64,000 bases of DNA from an uncultured Sphingorhabdus sp. Lineage in GTDB: Bacteria > Pseudomonadota > Alphaproteobacteria > Sphingomonadales > Sphingomonadaceae. Positions 7,590 through 15,539 of this stretch are shown piece after piece. Below the pieces are notes generated by a model, which worked only from the letters and a program-made list of their open reading frames with translations, was not told the DNA's origin and ran no database searches. Position numbers and translations under genes: made by a program. The stretch is from contig CALMYW010000393.1 in NCBI GenBank assembly GCA_937873665.1, positions 124,001-188,000 on the forward strand, written 5' to 3'. The first letter of the stretch is position 1. Each line of letters opens with the position of its first letter.

Positions 7590-7593
7590 CGGC

Positions 7594-8262
7594 TCAGCCC
7601 TTCTTCATTGCTTTTTTCATGGCTTCGAGTTCGGCATCAACTTCGTCGATGGCGTTCAAAGCGTCGATTTCTTCGCCCAGTGTCTTGGGACCATCGGCGC
7701 CGATCGACAGAGCATCGGCATAGCCCTGTGCTTCATCGACCCGCCGTTCAAGATCATCGAAACGGCTGAACGCGTCGCGGACCTTGTCACCATTATACAT
7801 GGTACGCAGCTTGACCTGGTTTTCGGCGCTTTCGAGGCGCGTCATCAAGGCGTTCTGGCGCGAGCGGGCGTCGATCAGCTTTTTCTGCAGCTTGTGAATG
7901 TCGGTTTCTGACGCCTTCAGGGCATCGTCGAGCACGGCTACTTCCGAACGGAGCTGTTCCGCCATGTCGACTGCCTTTTTGCGTTCGACCAATGCGGCCT
8001 TGGCCAGATCTTCGCGTTCCTTTGACAGAGCCAGCTGGGCTTTTTCGGTCCAATCAGCCTGAAGATGGTCGAGCTTGGCGATATGGCGTTGCAGCTCCTT
8101 CTTGTCGGCAATCGTGCGTGCGGCAGAGGCGCGCACTTCGACAAGGGTTTCTTCCATCTCCATTATGATCATGCGGATCAGCTTCGCCGGGTCTTCCGAC
8201 CTGTCGAGCAGGTCGGTGACATTGGCGGCGATGATATCGCGTGTCCTGGAAAATATGCCCAT
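7594..8262 (-). CDS. pspA: PspA phage-shock/ESCRT-III-like membrane-stabilising protein
   Basis: PspA is a coiled-coil peripheral membrane protein that binds damaged inner membrane and, when free, inhibits PspF. The 222-residue product starts MGIFSRTRDIIAANVTDLLD, the amphipathic helix alpha-0 and domain start of the PspA/IM30 family, and continues EDPAKLIRMIIMEMEE with long charged helices through about residue 190. The open frame extends hundreds of codons upstream, but the ATG at 8262 is right because it gives the family N-terminus and has GGAG 8 nt before it. A GC-rich hairpin lies between this gene and the upstream small gene. Confidence 0.95.
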   Translation of the reverse strand: MGIFSRTRDIIAANVTDLLDRSEDPAKLIRMIIMEMEETLVEVRASAARTIADKKELQRHIAKLDHLQADWTEKAQLALSKEREDLAKAALVERKKAVDMAEQLRSEVAVLDDALKASETDIHKLQKKLIDARSRQNALMTRLESAENQVKLRTMYNGDKVRDAFSRFDDLERRVDEAQGYADALSIGADGPKTLGEEIDALNAIDEVDAELEAMKKAMKKG

Positions 8263-8318
8263 TGGGTAACTCCGGATATTGAAACGTTCAGTCGACTGGA
8301 ACATTGCACGAAAAGGGG

Positions 8319-8373
8319 CGACCGGGGCAAGCTCTTGTAGGGGAGCTGGGGGAGAGCTTTCGCGCCCCGGTCG
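8319..8373 (-). promoter_or_regulatory. long hairpin upstream of pspA, terminator-like
   Basis: A near-perfect stem: CGACCGGGGC (8319-8328) pairs with GCCCCGGTCG (8364-8373), and AAGCTCT (8329-8335) with AGAGCTT (8353-8359), with a 4-nt bulge and a 17-nt loop. On the minus strand, the direction of the psp operon, the stem is followed by CCCCTTTTCG, a weak T-run. It lies between the first small gene and pspA. It could be a leaky terminator or attenuator, or an mRNA-stabilising structure that sets PspA levels relative to the first gene. Confidence 0.6.
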
Positions 8374-8386
8374 GCGGCTTGCAGCG

Positions 8387-8566
8387 TCAGGCAAGATAGG
8401 CACTAACGCCGACAGGCCGGTTGGACTGTTCTGCTGCATGGTGGCTGGCATCTTTCTGCTGGATGACAAAGGACGAAAGCCCGAATGCGATGAGCAGCAG
8501 CATCGAGATCGACGCGCCGACGATCGTTCCGGTCGGCTGGGTTTCGGTCTGGTTGAGCTTTTGCAT
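8387..8566 (-). CDS. 59-aa single-helix membrane protein, first gene of the psp operon
   Basis: Unrecognised. Starting at the ATG at 8566 (ribosome site AGAGGAAAG just upstream) the product is 59 residues: a polar N-terminus MQKLNQTETQPTGT, a membrane helix at about residues 15-35 (VGASISMLLLIAFGLSSFV), then a short polar tail. An in-frame start 63 nt further upstream would overlap the predicted sigma-54 transcription start, so it is unlikely. It is the first gene after the psp promoter. Small membrane proteins at this position could be the signal or a regulator of PspA, but this is inference. Confidence 0.7.
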   Translation of the reverse strand: MQKLNQTETQPTGTIVGASISMLLLIAFGLSSFVIQQKDASHHAAEQSNRPVGVSAYLA

Positions 8567-8612
8567 TTTCTTTCCTCTTGGTTTCGGCCTTTGAGCGGCT
8601 TGCAAGACATAT

Positions 8613-8628
8613 AGCAGGAGGCGTGCCA
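8613..8628 (-). promoter_or_regulatory. sigma-54 promoter of the psp operon
   Basis: On the minus strand the sequence is TGGCACG-CCTC-CTGCT: the -24 GG and -12 GC dinucleotides are exactly 10 nt apart, matching the sigma-54 consensus TGGCACG-N4-TTGCW at nearly every position. Transcription would start near 8602 and run leftward into the 59-aa gene, pspA, pspB, pspC and the small-protein array. The divergent pspF gene, a sigma-54 activator, lies on the other side, as in known psp loci. Confidence 0.88.
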
Positions 8629-8705
8629 ATTTGATGACAATGGCAGAAATCCGTGCAAATTATACAAAGCTGACGCCAAAATCGGTTTTTGAACCATGTA
8701 AATCT

Positions 8706-8733
8706 TGCCAAATGATGGTGAAATATGCCAACA
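8706..8733. promoter_or_regulatory. candidate PspF upstream activating sites
   Basis: Two direct copies of TGCCAA (8706-8711 and 8726-8731) are spaced 20 bp apart, two helical turns, and lie about 80-105 bp upstream of the -24 element, the normal distance for PspF binding. The second lies in TGGTGAAATATGCCA, which has matching TGG/CCA ends. Being directly upstream of the pspF start, binding here would also repress pspF. The motif assignment is tentative. Confidence 0.45.
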
Positions 8734-8740
8734 GTGAGGA

Positions 8741-9796
8741 ATGGAACGCGGTACGCAATTCATCGGCCAAAGTTCGGCCTTTCTCGATGCGGTCGAACGC
8801 GCCAGCCGGGCCGCTTCATTGAATCGCCCGATCCTTGTCATCGGCGAACGCGGAACGGGCAAGGAATTGATCGCAGAGCGTCTCCATCGCCTGTCGCAGC
8901 GTTGGGACGGCCCGTTGGTAACAATGAACTGCGCCGCTTTGCCCGAAACGCTGATCGAGGCCGAACTGTTTGGGCATGAGGCAGGTGCCTTTACCGGTGC
9001 CACCCGCGCACGCGAAGGGCGCTTTGAAGAGGCGCATGGCGGCACATTATTTCTCGACGAGTTGGGCACGCTTTCGATGGGTGCACAAGAGCGCCTGCTG
9101 CGGGCCGTCGAATATGGCGAGGTCACACGGATCGGCTCATCCAAGCCCATTCGCGTCGACGTCCGCATCGTAGGGGCAACCAACGAAAGCCTGCCTGACA
9201 TGGTCGCAAAGGAGCGCTTCCGTGCCGACCTTCTCGACCGTTTGAGTTTCGAGGTCATCACCCTACCGCCTTTGCGTGTCCGTGAGGGGGATATCGAGGT
9301 GTTATCCGACTATTTCGGGCGTCGCATGGCGAATGAGCTTGAATGGGATAGCTGGCCGGGCTTTGGTCCGGTCGCACGCCGGGCGATGGAAAATTACAGC
9401 TGGCCAGGCAATGTGCGTGAACTGCGCAACGTCGTCGAACGTGCGGTGTATCGCTGGAATTCGCCCGAACAGCCGGTCGATTATGTCCAGTTCGACCCGT
9501 TCGAAAGCCCTTGGACTGCACTTCCCAACTCTAGCCCCCAGCCTCGTGAAAGCGAAAGTGGTGGCGGGAAGGAAGAAGACGCTGGTGCATCACGCCATTC
9601 GACCGATTTCTCGGCAATCAGTGAGGCGCAGATCAAGGTCGGCGACTTCAAGGCAACCACCGAAGCCTTCGAAAAAGCGCTGCTGGAACAAGCGCTTGCG
9701 CAGCATCGCTACAACCAGCGGCAGACGGCGAAGGCGCTCAATCTGAGTTATGACCAGCTACGGCACAGCCTAAAAAAGCACGATCTGCTAGGTTGA
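8741..9796 (+). CDS. pspF: PspF sigma-54-dependent transcription activator
   Basis: PspF is the AAA+ activator that opens sigma-54 promoters of the psp operon; it is held inactive by PspA. The 351-residue protein begins directly with the AAA+ domain and has no receiver or sensing domain, as expected. Walker A GERGTGKE is at residues 35-42, the sigma-54 contact loop GAFTGA at 82-87 and Walker B GGTLFLDE at 100-107. The C-terminus is a Fis-type helix-turn-helix (QRQTAKALNLSYDQLRHSL), preceded by a variable linker rich in Ser/Glu/Gly. The GTGAGGA ribosome site supports the ATG at 8741. Confidence 0.95.
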   Translation: MERGTQFIGQSSAFLDAVERASRAASLNRPILVIGERGTGKELIAERLHRLSQRWDGPLVTMNCAALPETLIEAELFGHEAGAFTGATRAREGRFEEAHGGTLFLDELGTLSMGAQERLLRAVEYGEVTRIGSSKPIRVDVRIVGATNESLPDMVAKERFRADLLDRLSFEVITLPPLRVREGDIEVLSDYFGRRMANELEWDSWPGFGPVARRAMENYSWPGNVRELRNVVERAVYRWNSPEQPVDYVQFDPFESPWTALPNSSPQPRESESGGGKEEDAGASRHSTDFSAISEAQIKVGDFKATTEAFEKALLEQALAQHRYNQRQTAKALNLSYDQLRHSLKKHDLLG

Positions 9797-9800
9797 TAAA

Positions 9801-10535
9801 TCAGCCTTCGGAAACCACCAGCCGGTAACCGACATCGAGTTCATCCAGTTCGAGAATATCGGCATGACGGCGCGCCCATGCTCCGCTATCAAGATCCGCA
9901 GCTAGTTGCTCCAAAGCGGCCTCTGCGCCCTCGATTTTCCAGAATGAGGACATTCCTTTCCGGATGATAGGGTCGAGATACGCCCGCGGTCGCCTCCAAT
10001 AGGCATAGAGGAAGCCGTCGGAGCAATCATGCGGCACTGGCACGGTCGTGACGGACACAGGGCCAAGCCAGTTTTGATATTCGTCGATTCCGGGCATTTG
10101 CCCCTCATCGAGTGTCACAAGCGCTGGCAGATATTCGGTCAGCCAGCATCCGCGATGCGACGGATCAAAAGTAAGCAGGACAATTGGCCCGCGCGTAACC
10201 CGGCGTATCTCGGCCAAGCCCTTCGCCTTGTCAGGCCAATGGTGAATTGTCAGAATTGCCATCGAGGCATCGAAACTTTTGTCTTCAAAGGGCAGCCTGT
10301 CGACGCTCGCCTGCACAGCCGGCCCAAGATGTGGGGGGCGTTGCGCAATCATTTCGGCGGATGGTTCGACTGCCGTTACCGAACGGTCAGTCGGCTCATA
10401 ATTGCCAGCACCAGCCCCTACATTGAGAACGGTTTCCGCATTTTCCAATGCCGCATGGATATGCGCCGCAATGCGCGGGTCAGCCTTGCGCAAATTGGCG
10501 TAATCAACGCCGATCCTGTCATAAGTTGCAGACAT
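9801..10535 (-). CDS. class I SAM-dependent methyltransferase
   Basis: Probable methyltransferase of unknown substrate. The 244-residue protein has the Rossmann-fold motifs in order: motif I VLNVGAGAGNYEP (about residues 35-48), the acidic end of strand 2 in VEPSAEMI, motif II near DKSFDASMAILTIHHW, and GLAEIRRVTRGPIVLLTF. This resembles the UbiE/Methyltransf_11 group, but no substrate can be read from it. It is convergent with pspF (4-nt gap) and lies after sodB on the same strand with a 35-nt gap. Confidence 0.85.
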   Translation of the reverse strand: MSATYDRIGVDYANLRKADPRIAAHIHAALENAETVLNVGAGAGNYEPTDRSVTAVEPSAEMIAQRPPHLGPAVQASVDRLPFEDKSFDASMAILTIHHWPDKAKGLAEIRRVTRGPIVLLTFDPSHRGCWLTEYLPALVTLDEGQMPGIDEYQNWLGPVSVTTVPVPHDCSDGFLYAYWRRPRAYLDPIIRKGMSSFWKIEGAEAALEQLAADLDSGAWARRHADILELDELDVGYRLVVSEG

Positions 10536-10570
10536 GGATTGGCTCTAACGCCCGTAAGAACTTCAAGCAA

Positions 10571-11179
10571 TTACCCCTTTTGGTCAGCGCGTTCCGCCCC
10601 TTTGCCGTCGAGATTGAGAGCGACAAAATCCCAGTCGATTGCCTTGTTCAAAATCGCCTCGATATGCGCGGCGCGGTCGTTGCGGTAATCGATATAATAG
10701 GCATGCTCCCATACATCGAGGATCAGTAGCGGCGTATCGCCATGCTTCACCGGGCAATCGGCATCATGATAGCTTTTGATCTGCAGCCTCTCGCCTTCGA
10801 GCAACAGCGCGGTCCAGCCGCTGCCGAAATGGCCGGTTGCTTCTTCTTTCAGTTTTGCGAGTAGATCGGCGTGCGAACCAAATTGATCGGCAATCATATC
10901 GGCCAGTTTACCGCCGGGCGTTTTGGCTTCGGGGCTCAAGCATAGCCAGTAGAAACTATGGTTCCAGATTTGGCCGACTTGGTTGAATAAGCTGCCCTTC
11001 GCGCTTAGGATCAGTTCAACCAGCGATTTTCCCGCAAGAGCCTCGTCTTCAGCAACAAGCTTGTTCGCTTTGTCGACATAGGATTTGTGGTGTTTGCCAT
11101 GGTGATATTCGAATGTTTCTGCCGAAATCAGATCGCCGAAAGCTGTTGTGGAATAGGGGAGCAGGGGGAGGGTGAACAT
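10571..11179 (-). CDS. sodB: superoxide dismutase, Fe type
   Basis: Converts superoxide to oxygen and hydrogen peroxide. The 202-residue protein starting MFTLPLLPYSTTAFGDLIS has the Fe/Mn-SOD fold: metal ligand His26 in FEYHHGKHH, the second-sphere GHFGSGW region, and the Asp and His ligands in LDVWEHAYYIDY. The residues around GSGWT favour iron over manganese, which cannot be fixed by eye. I use the ATG at 11179 because AGGA lies 8 nt before it and the N-terminus fits; an upstream in-frame start adds an unconserved 20 residues. Confidence 0.93.
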   Translation of the reverse strand: MFTLPLLPYSTTAFGDLISAETFEYHHGKHHKSYVDKANKLVAEDEALAGKSLVELILSAKGSLFNQVGQIWNHSFYWLCLSPEAKTPGGKLADMIADQFGSHADLLAKLKEEATGHFGSGWTALLLEGERLQIKSYHDADCPVKHGDTPLLILDVWEHAYYIDYRNDRAAHIEAILNKAIDWDFVALNLDGKGAERADQKG

Positions 11180-11298
11180 CGCTTGTCCTTTTTTTAGCGC
11201 GGGAGTGGCGCTGAAATAGCGATGTAAGCACCCGCGCAATGTTTACGACAAACGCGGCGATAGATGGATGCAATGTCACGATAGACTGCATTATCGAC

Positions 11299-11325
11299 GG
11301 AAAAAGGCGGCGAAGTCAGCCGCCA
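11299..11325 (-). terminator. intrinsic terminator after the nitroreductase gene
   Basis: On the minus strand GGCGGC-tgacttc-GCCGCC is followed by TTTTT, in the gap just past the stop of the gene at 11351. Confidence 0.75.
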
Positions 11326-11350
11326 TTCCCGTTGATTGTTGATGTAGCGT

Positions 11351-12028
11351 TTAGTCTGTAAAACCCACGAACGTAGCGGCCTCGGCCACCGACTTCCGCG
11401 GAGGTACGACGGCGTTTGACGGAAAGTCCATGTCGGGCCAACCCAATGCGATGCTTTTCATGATCACCTGATCGTCCGCAATTCCGGCGTGTTCGCGGAC
11501 CACGGGTGACTGCATGATGCCCTGGCTGTTGATCACCGTACCGAGGCCGCGCGACCATGCAGCATTGACCAGAGCCGTTGCGACTGCGCCGCAATCAAAC
11601 GGCGTATCATCACTGCCATCGAGAACTTTGTCATAGGTGATAATCACACAGACCGGGGCGTCGAACTGGCGGAAACCGCGCAGCACCCAGTCCTGCCGTT
11701 TTTCCTTGTTGTCGCGTTCAATGCCCATCGCGCCAAACAACTGCTTGGCGACATCGACCTGTCGTTCGCGATGGATGCCTTCAAAGGGTTGGCCGGTTCG
11801 GAACTCGCGCGATTGCGGGACGCCCGCCAGTGTGCGTTCGGTGTTACCCTTGCGGATGCGGTCGAGCGGTTCACCGGTGATGACGTAGAAATTCCACGGC
11901 TGCGTATTCATCGACGACGGCGCGCGCATCGCCAGCGTCAGGATTTCCTCGATCAGTTCGCGCGGAACCGGATCAGGCTTATAGCCTCTAATGCTGCGCC
12001 GACCTAAAATGACTTCGTCAAATTGCAT
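11351..12028 (-). CDS. nitroreductase-family FMN oxidoreductase
   Basis: Probable FMN-dependent NAD(P)H oxidoreductase acting on nitro-aromatics, quinones or similar; physiological substrate unknown. The 225-residue protein shows the family N-terminus, FDEVILGRRSIRGYKPDPVP (FMN-binding RRSIR), the MRAPSSMNTQPWNFYVI segment (catalytic/FMN region A-P-S-x-x-N-x-Q-P-W) and a C-terminal IALGWPDMDFPSNAV motif (G-x-P-D). It stands alone between two terminator hairpins. Confidence 0.9.
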   Translation of the reverse strand: MQFDEVILGRRSIRGYKPDPVPRELIEEILTLAMRAPSSMNTQPWNFYVITGEPLDRIRKGNTERTLAGVPQSREFRTGQPFEGIHRERQVDVAKQLFGAMGIERDNKEKRQDWVLRGFRQFDAPVCVIITYDKVLDGSDDTPFDCGAVATALVNAAWSRGLGTVINSQGIMQSPVVREHAGIADDQVIMKSIALGWPDMDFPSNAVVPPRKSVAEAATFVGFTD

Positions 12029-12042
12029 CTCTCTCTCCCGTT

Positions 12043-12072
12043 AAAAAAAGGCGGCTCAAAGGCCGCCTTTTC
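12043..12072 (-). terminator. intrinsic terminator after the PuuD-like gene
   Basis: AAAAGGCGGC-tcaaag-GCCGCCTTTT forms a 10-bp stem; on the minus strand it is followed by a run of T, ending the transcript of the gene at 12092-12655. The symmetric A/T flanks could let it act in both directions. Confidence 0.85.
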
Positions 12073-12091
12073 CATTTTCCTGTGTTGGCTA

Positions 12092-12655
12092 TCAGCCGCC
12101 GTTGAACCCGATCATTGCGTAGAGCATGGGGATGGATAGCAGCGTGTTGGTGCGTGAGAACATCATCGCAGTTGATGCTGCCTTTGCTTTGGTCGCGTCG
12201 TCCGCCTCTACCATGCCGAGGGCTTTTTTCTGGTTGGGCCAGATCACGAACCAGACGTTGAACGCCATGATCAGCGCCAGCCACATGCCGATACCGATCA
12301 GGCGGTGGCTTTCAGCAAGCATCAGCGCATCCATCAGATATCCTGCGCGCAAGGCAATGATGAGGCCGAATAAAACGGTCATTGCCGCACCCCAGCGGAA
12401 GAAAAACAATGCAGACGGAGCGATATGCTTCGACACGCCCGGCTTCAGTTCAGCCGGGATTTTGGGCATTGTCGGGATCTGGACGAAATTGAAATAATAG
12501 AGCAGGCCGATCCAGAGGATTCCAAAGAACGTGTGCAGCCAACGAATGGTCTGTTGCTCCAGATCGCCATTGGCCGGAACCGCGAATATCAGGGCTAGCG
12601 CGAGAACAAGGCCAACGCCCAGCACCGCGTGCAGATTTCCAAAAAACTTAGCCAT
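12092..12655 (-). CDS. PuuD-like urate hydroxylase membrane-domain protein
   Basis: The 187-residue protein has about five hydrophobic helices and motifs of the membrane domain of PuuD-type proteins: RWLHTFFGILWIGLLYYFNFVQ early on and NVWFVIWPNQKKALG before the last segment. PuuD oxidises urate with a C-terminal cytochrome c domain, which is absent here, and no purine-degradation genes are nearby, so the name is a homology label and not a function. Histidines in LHTFFG and ESHRLIG could bind heme. Confidence 0.7.
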   Translation of the reverse strand: MAKFFGNLHAVLGVGLVLALALIFAVPANGDLEQQTIRWLHTFFGILWIGLLYYFNFVQIPTMPKIPAELKPGVSKHIAPSALFFFRWGAAMTVLFGLIIALRAGYLMDALMLAESHRLIGIGMWLALIMAFNVWFVIWPNQKKALGMVEADDATKAKAASTAMMFSRTNTLLSIPMLYAMIGFNGG

Positions 12656-12754
12656 ATTTCTTCCCCTTTTTGGCTTGGTTAACCCGAATGCTGCGAAGCC
12701 TAGCCAAGCCTGCCTTGTGTTACAAGGGGAAGGGTGGCTTTGTTAGCTACAGGA

Positions 12755-13378
12755 TTAGCCCTGCGGCGGCACATTGGGCTCGTCACCCAGTTTCAGGCCA
12801 TGCTTCAACAACATCGGGATATTCGCCATTGCGAAAAGGAAGGTGATGATTGTCACGCCCCAGACCTTTAGTGTGAGCCACAGATCAAAGCTGAGCGTTG
12901 CGCGCATCGCCTCGTTCGCAGTGGCCAAGGCGGCAAAGAACAGGCCCCAGTTGAGCGACAGTTTGAGCCAGCCCTTATCATCAAGGCCGTCATAGGCGGC
13001 CTCCAATACATAGCGCAGCAGCGCTTTCCCCCGCACCCAGCCGCCAATCAACAATAGGCCGAAAAAGGCGTAAATCAGTGTTGGTTTGATCTGGATAAAG
13101 CGTTCGTCGTGGAACCAGAGGGTCAGTGCGCCGAAAAACACGCCCAGCGCCGCTGTCAATTTGAGCATCGGCGATATCTTGCCGATTTTCCATTTCGACA
13201 CGATCACCGCAATCACGATGGCGACCATGAAGGTGCCGGTGCCGACAATTGCGCCTTGCTTGGGATCGGCATCAGATGAACCCAGCTTTGATGCCACGAA
13301 GAACAGCAGCAGCGGCCCAAAATCGAGCAGGAAGTTGAGCATGCCATGTTTGGGCTTGGCGGTTGGCGTATCGTTCAT
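12755..13378 (-). CDS. yciB: YciB/IspZ-family inner-membrane protein
   Basis: YciB (septation protein A, also IspZ) is an inner-membrane protein linked to cell division and envelope maintenance. The 207-residue product has about five transmembrane helices and the family motifs NFLLDFGPLLLFFVAS at the start, TLIYAFFGLLLIGG with a GKALLRYVLE segment, and GWLKLSLNWGLFFAALATANE. Its ATG overlaps the ftsY stop (ATGA), so the two are coupled; the order dapF-mtaB-ftsY-yciB is typical of alphaproteobacteria. Confidence 0.92.
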   Translation of the reverse strand: MNDTPTAKPKHGMLNFLLDFGPLLLFFVASKLGSSDADPKQGAIVGTGTFMVAIVIAVIVSKWKIGKISPMLKLTAALGVFFGALTLWFHDERFIQIKPTLIYAFFGLLLIGGWVRGKALLRYVLEAAYDGLDDKGWLKLSLNWGLFFAALATANEAMRATLSFDLWLTLKVWGVTIITFLFAMANIPMLLKHGLKLGDEPNVPPQG

Positions 13379-14301
13379 GCGGATCCTGCAATCGCAACCG
13401 CGAGGTCGCGAGCATCAAAGGGGCGGAGGTCGTTAATCGTTTCACCAACACCAATGGCGTGGATCGGAAGGCCGAACTGTTTGGCTGCGGCAACTAGAAC
13501 GCCACCTCGTGCGCTGCCATCCAGCTTGGTCATCACAAGGCCGGTCACGCCAGCCACTTCCTTGAAGATTTCAATCTGGCTGAGCGCATTCTGCCCGGTG
13601 GTCGCGTCGAGGACGAGGACGACATCATGCGGTGCAGCCGGGTTCAGGCGACCCAGAACGCGGCGTATTTTGGCGAGCTCGTCCATCAATTCGCGTTTGT
13701 TCTGCAGGCGGCCTGCGGTGTCGACGATCAGCACGTCGATGCCTTCTGCCGTCGCTTTCTTCACGGCATCAAAGACTACGCCTGCGGCATCACCGCCTTC
13801 GGGTCCGGTGACGATTGGTACGCCAATCCGGTCAGCCCAGACCTTGAGCTGGCCGATGGCAGCCGCACGGAATGTGTCGCCGGCCGCCAGCATCACGCCA
13901 TAGTCCTGTTCAAGGAAATTATGCGCCAGCTTGGCAATGGTGGTGGTTTTGCCCGATCCGTTGACGCCGATCACGAGGATGACCTGCGGACGCGGGAAGG
14001 CGTCGATTTCGAGCGGCTTGGCCACTGGCGTCAGGATTTGCGTAAGTTCTTCCTCGACCACTTCGCGCAGGTCGGCCATGTCGATGCCCTTGTCGAAGCG
14101 CGTGGCCGCAAGCTTGTCGCGGATTTGTGCAGCGGTTGCGGGGCCAAGATCGGTGACGATCAACGCCTCTTCGATCTCGTCGAGCATTTCCGCATCAAGC
14201 TTGCCCTTGGTAATCAGGCCGGTCAGATTTTCGCTGAGTTTGCTCGACGTTTTCTTGAGGCCGCCAAGCAGCTTGTCGCGCCAGCCGGGATTGTCACTCA
14301 T
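13375..14301 (-). CDS. ftsY: FtsY signal recognition particle receptor
   Basis: FtsY is the membrane-bound GTPase receptor for the signal recognition particle, handing ribosome-nascent chains to the translocon. The 308-residue protein begins almost directly with the N domain (the long acidic A domain of E. coli is missing) and has the G-domain motifs GVNGSGKTTTIAK (G1), DTFRAAAIGQL, DTAGRLQNK (G3), TKLDGSARGG (G4) and GVGETINDLRPF. Overlaps with mtaB and yciB (ATGA at both ends) mark a tight operon. Ffh, its partner, is coded at 18338. Confidence 0.96.
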   Translation of the reverse strand: MSDNPGWRDKLLGGLKKTSSKLSENLTGLITKGKLDAEMLDEIEEALIVTDLGPATAAQIRDKLAATRFDKGIDMADLREVVEEELTQILTPVAKPLEIDAFPRPQVILVIGVNGSGKTTTIAKLAHNFLEQDYGVMLAAGDTFRAAAIGQLKVWADRIGVPIVTGPEGGDAAGVVFDAVKKATAEGIDVLIVDTAGRLQNKRELMDELAKIRRVLGRLNPAAPHDVVLVLDATTGQNALSQIEIFKEVAGVTGLVMTKLDGSARGGVLVAAAKQFGLPIHAIGVGETINDLRPFDARDLAVAIAGSA

Positions 14302-15539
14302 CCGGCGACCCTTCCTTGGAGCCGTCCATTTTCCTGTCCTTCGATCAATGCGGTTACAATAGCGCCTTCAGGCACCTTGCGGTCGAGTTCGACATAAGCG
14401 AAATTTTCCGAATGGCCAGATGTGCCGCCTGCCTCGACGACAATTTTTTGTGTGCTGCAGATCAGAGATTTGAGCCATGCATCGCGTTTGGCCGCGACGG
14501 CTTCACGCAGTCTGCGCGCGCGATCTTTGATGTCTTGCGCCCGGACTTGCGGCATTTTTGCGGCAGGCGTTCCGGCTTTTGGCGAGTAAGGGAAGATGTG
14601 GCCGTGGACGATGGCGCAATCTTCGACCAGCGCGAGGCTGTTTCCGAACATCGCTTCATCTTCGGTCGGGAAACCGGCGATGATGTCCGCGCCGATGGCG
14701 ATATCATAGCGCTTGGCCTTCATGCGCGCCACAATCTCGATCGCCTGCTCGCGCGAATGGCGACGCTTCATGCGTTTCAGGATCAGGTTATCGCCCGCCT
14801 GCAAGCTCAGATGCACATGCGGCATGATGCGGGGTTCGCCAGTAATCAGGTCGAATAGACGCTGGTCGATTTCGACCCCGTCAATGGAAGACAGGCGAAG
14901 GCGGGGCAGGGTGGGGACATGGCGGATGATCTGCTCCACCAACCGCCCGAAATTGGGTTGGCCAGGAAGGTCGTGGCCATAGCTGGTAACATCAACACCG
15001 GTCAGCACCACTTCGGCGATGCCCCGGTCGACCAGTCGCTGGATATGCTCGACAACCTGGCCGGCAGGAACCGAACGGCTGTTCCCGCGGCCGTAGGGTA
15101 TGATGCAGAAAGTGCAGCGATGGTCGCAGCCGGTCTGCACCTCGACAAACGCACGGGTGTTGCCGGAAAAGGCGGTGGCAAGGTGCGGCGCGGTCTGCTG
15201 CACCGCCATGATGTCGCTGACGCGCACCTTGGGGCCGTCGATAGCAAACAGGGCAGGGGATTGTTTCTCGATGTTGCCGATGACCGCATCGGCCTCTGCC
15301 ATCACCTCGAAGGTCTGCGGTTCGATCTGCGCTGCGCAGCCGGTGACGATGATGCGCGCATCGGGGCGGCGCTTACGTGCCTGACGGATAGCCTGACGGG
15401 TTTGGCGCACCGCTTCGTTGGTCACCGCACAGCTGTTGACGATAACCAAATTGGGTTCGTCACCCAGTTGCTCCGCCAAGGCATGGCTTTCCGCCAAGTT
15501 TAGACGGCAGCCCATGGTAATGATTTCGGGGCTGCTCAA
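14298..15539 (-). CDS. mtaB: MtaB-type tRNA methylthiotransferase (radical SAM)
   Basis: Adds a methylthio group to N6-threonylcarbamoyladenosine at tRNA position 37. The 413-residue protein has the N-terminal UPF0004 domain with three cluster cysteines (TMGCRLN, VNSCAVT, TGCAAQ), a radical SAM domain with CDHRCTFCIIPYGRG, and a C-terminal TRAM-like segment. The early GCRLNLAESHAL and lack of MiaB's longer N-terminus favour MtaB over MiaB. The start is TTG at 15539, overlapping the dapF stop (TTGA), which the family N-terminus supports. Confidence 0.9.
   Translation of the reverse strand: MSSPEIITMGCRLNLAESHALAEQLGDEPNLVIVNSCAVTNEAVRQTRQAIRQARKRRPDARIIVTGCAAQIEPQTFEVMAEADAVIGNIEKQSPALFAIDGPKVRVSDIMAVQQTAPHLATAFSGNTRAFVEVQTGCDHRCTFCIIPYGRGNSRSVPAGQVVEHIQRLVDRGIAEVVLTGVDVTSYGHDLPGQPNFGRLVEQIIRHVPTLPRLRLSSIDGVEIDQRLFDLITGEPRIMPHVHLSLQAGDNLILKRMKRRHSREQAIEIVARMKAKRYDIAIGADIIAGFPTEDEAMFGNSLALVEDCAIVHGHIFPYSPKAGTPAAKMPQVRAQDIKDRARRLREAVAAKRDAWLKSLICSTQKIVVEAGGTSGHSENFAYVELDRKVPEGAIVTALIEGQENGRLQGRVAG

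Noticed and set aside
8263..9261. A long minus-strand open frame that extends PspA by more than 300 residues
   Set aside because: The extension is in the opposite direction of pspF and lacks family similarity. The PspA N-terminus and a ribosome site fix the start at 8262.
11180..11298. Weak dyad near the sodB start (ATGCA...TGCAT)
   Set aside because: Too short and irregular to call an operator for an iron or oxidative-stress regulator.
12092..12655. A truncated PuuD gene
   Set aside because: The protein ends cleanly with a terminator after it, and short PuuD-like membrane proteins without cytochrome c exist; nothing suggests a broken gene.
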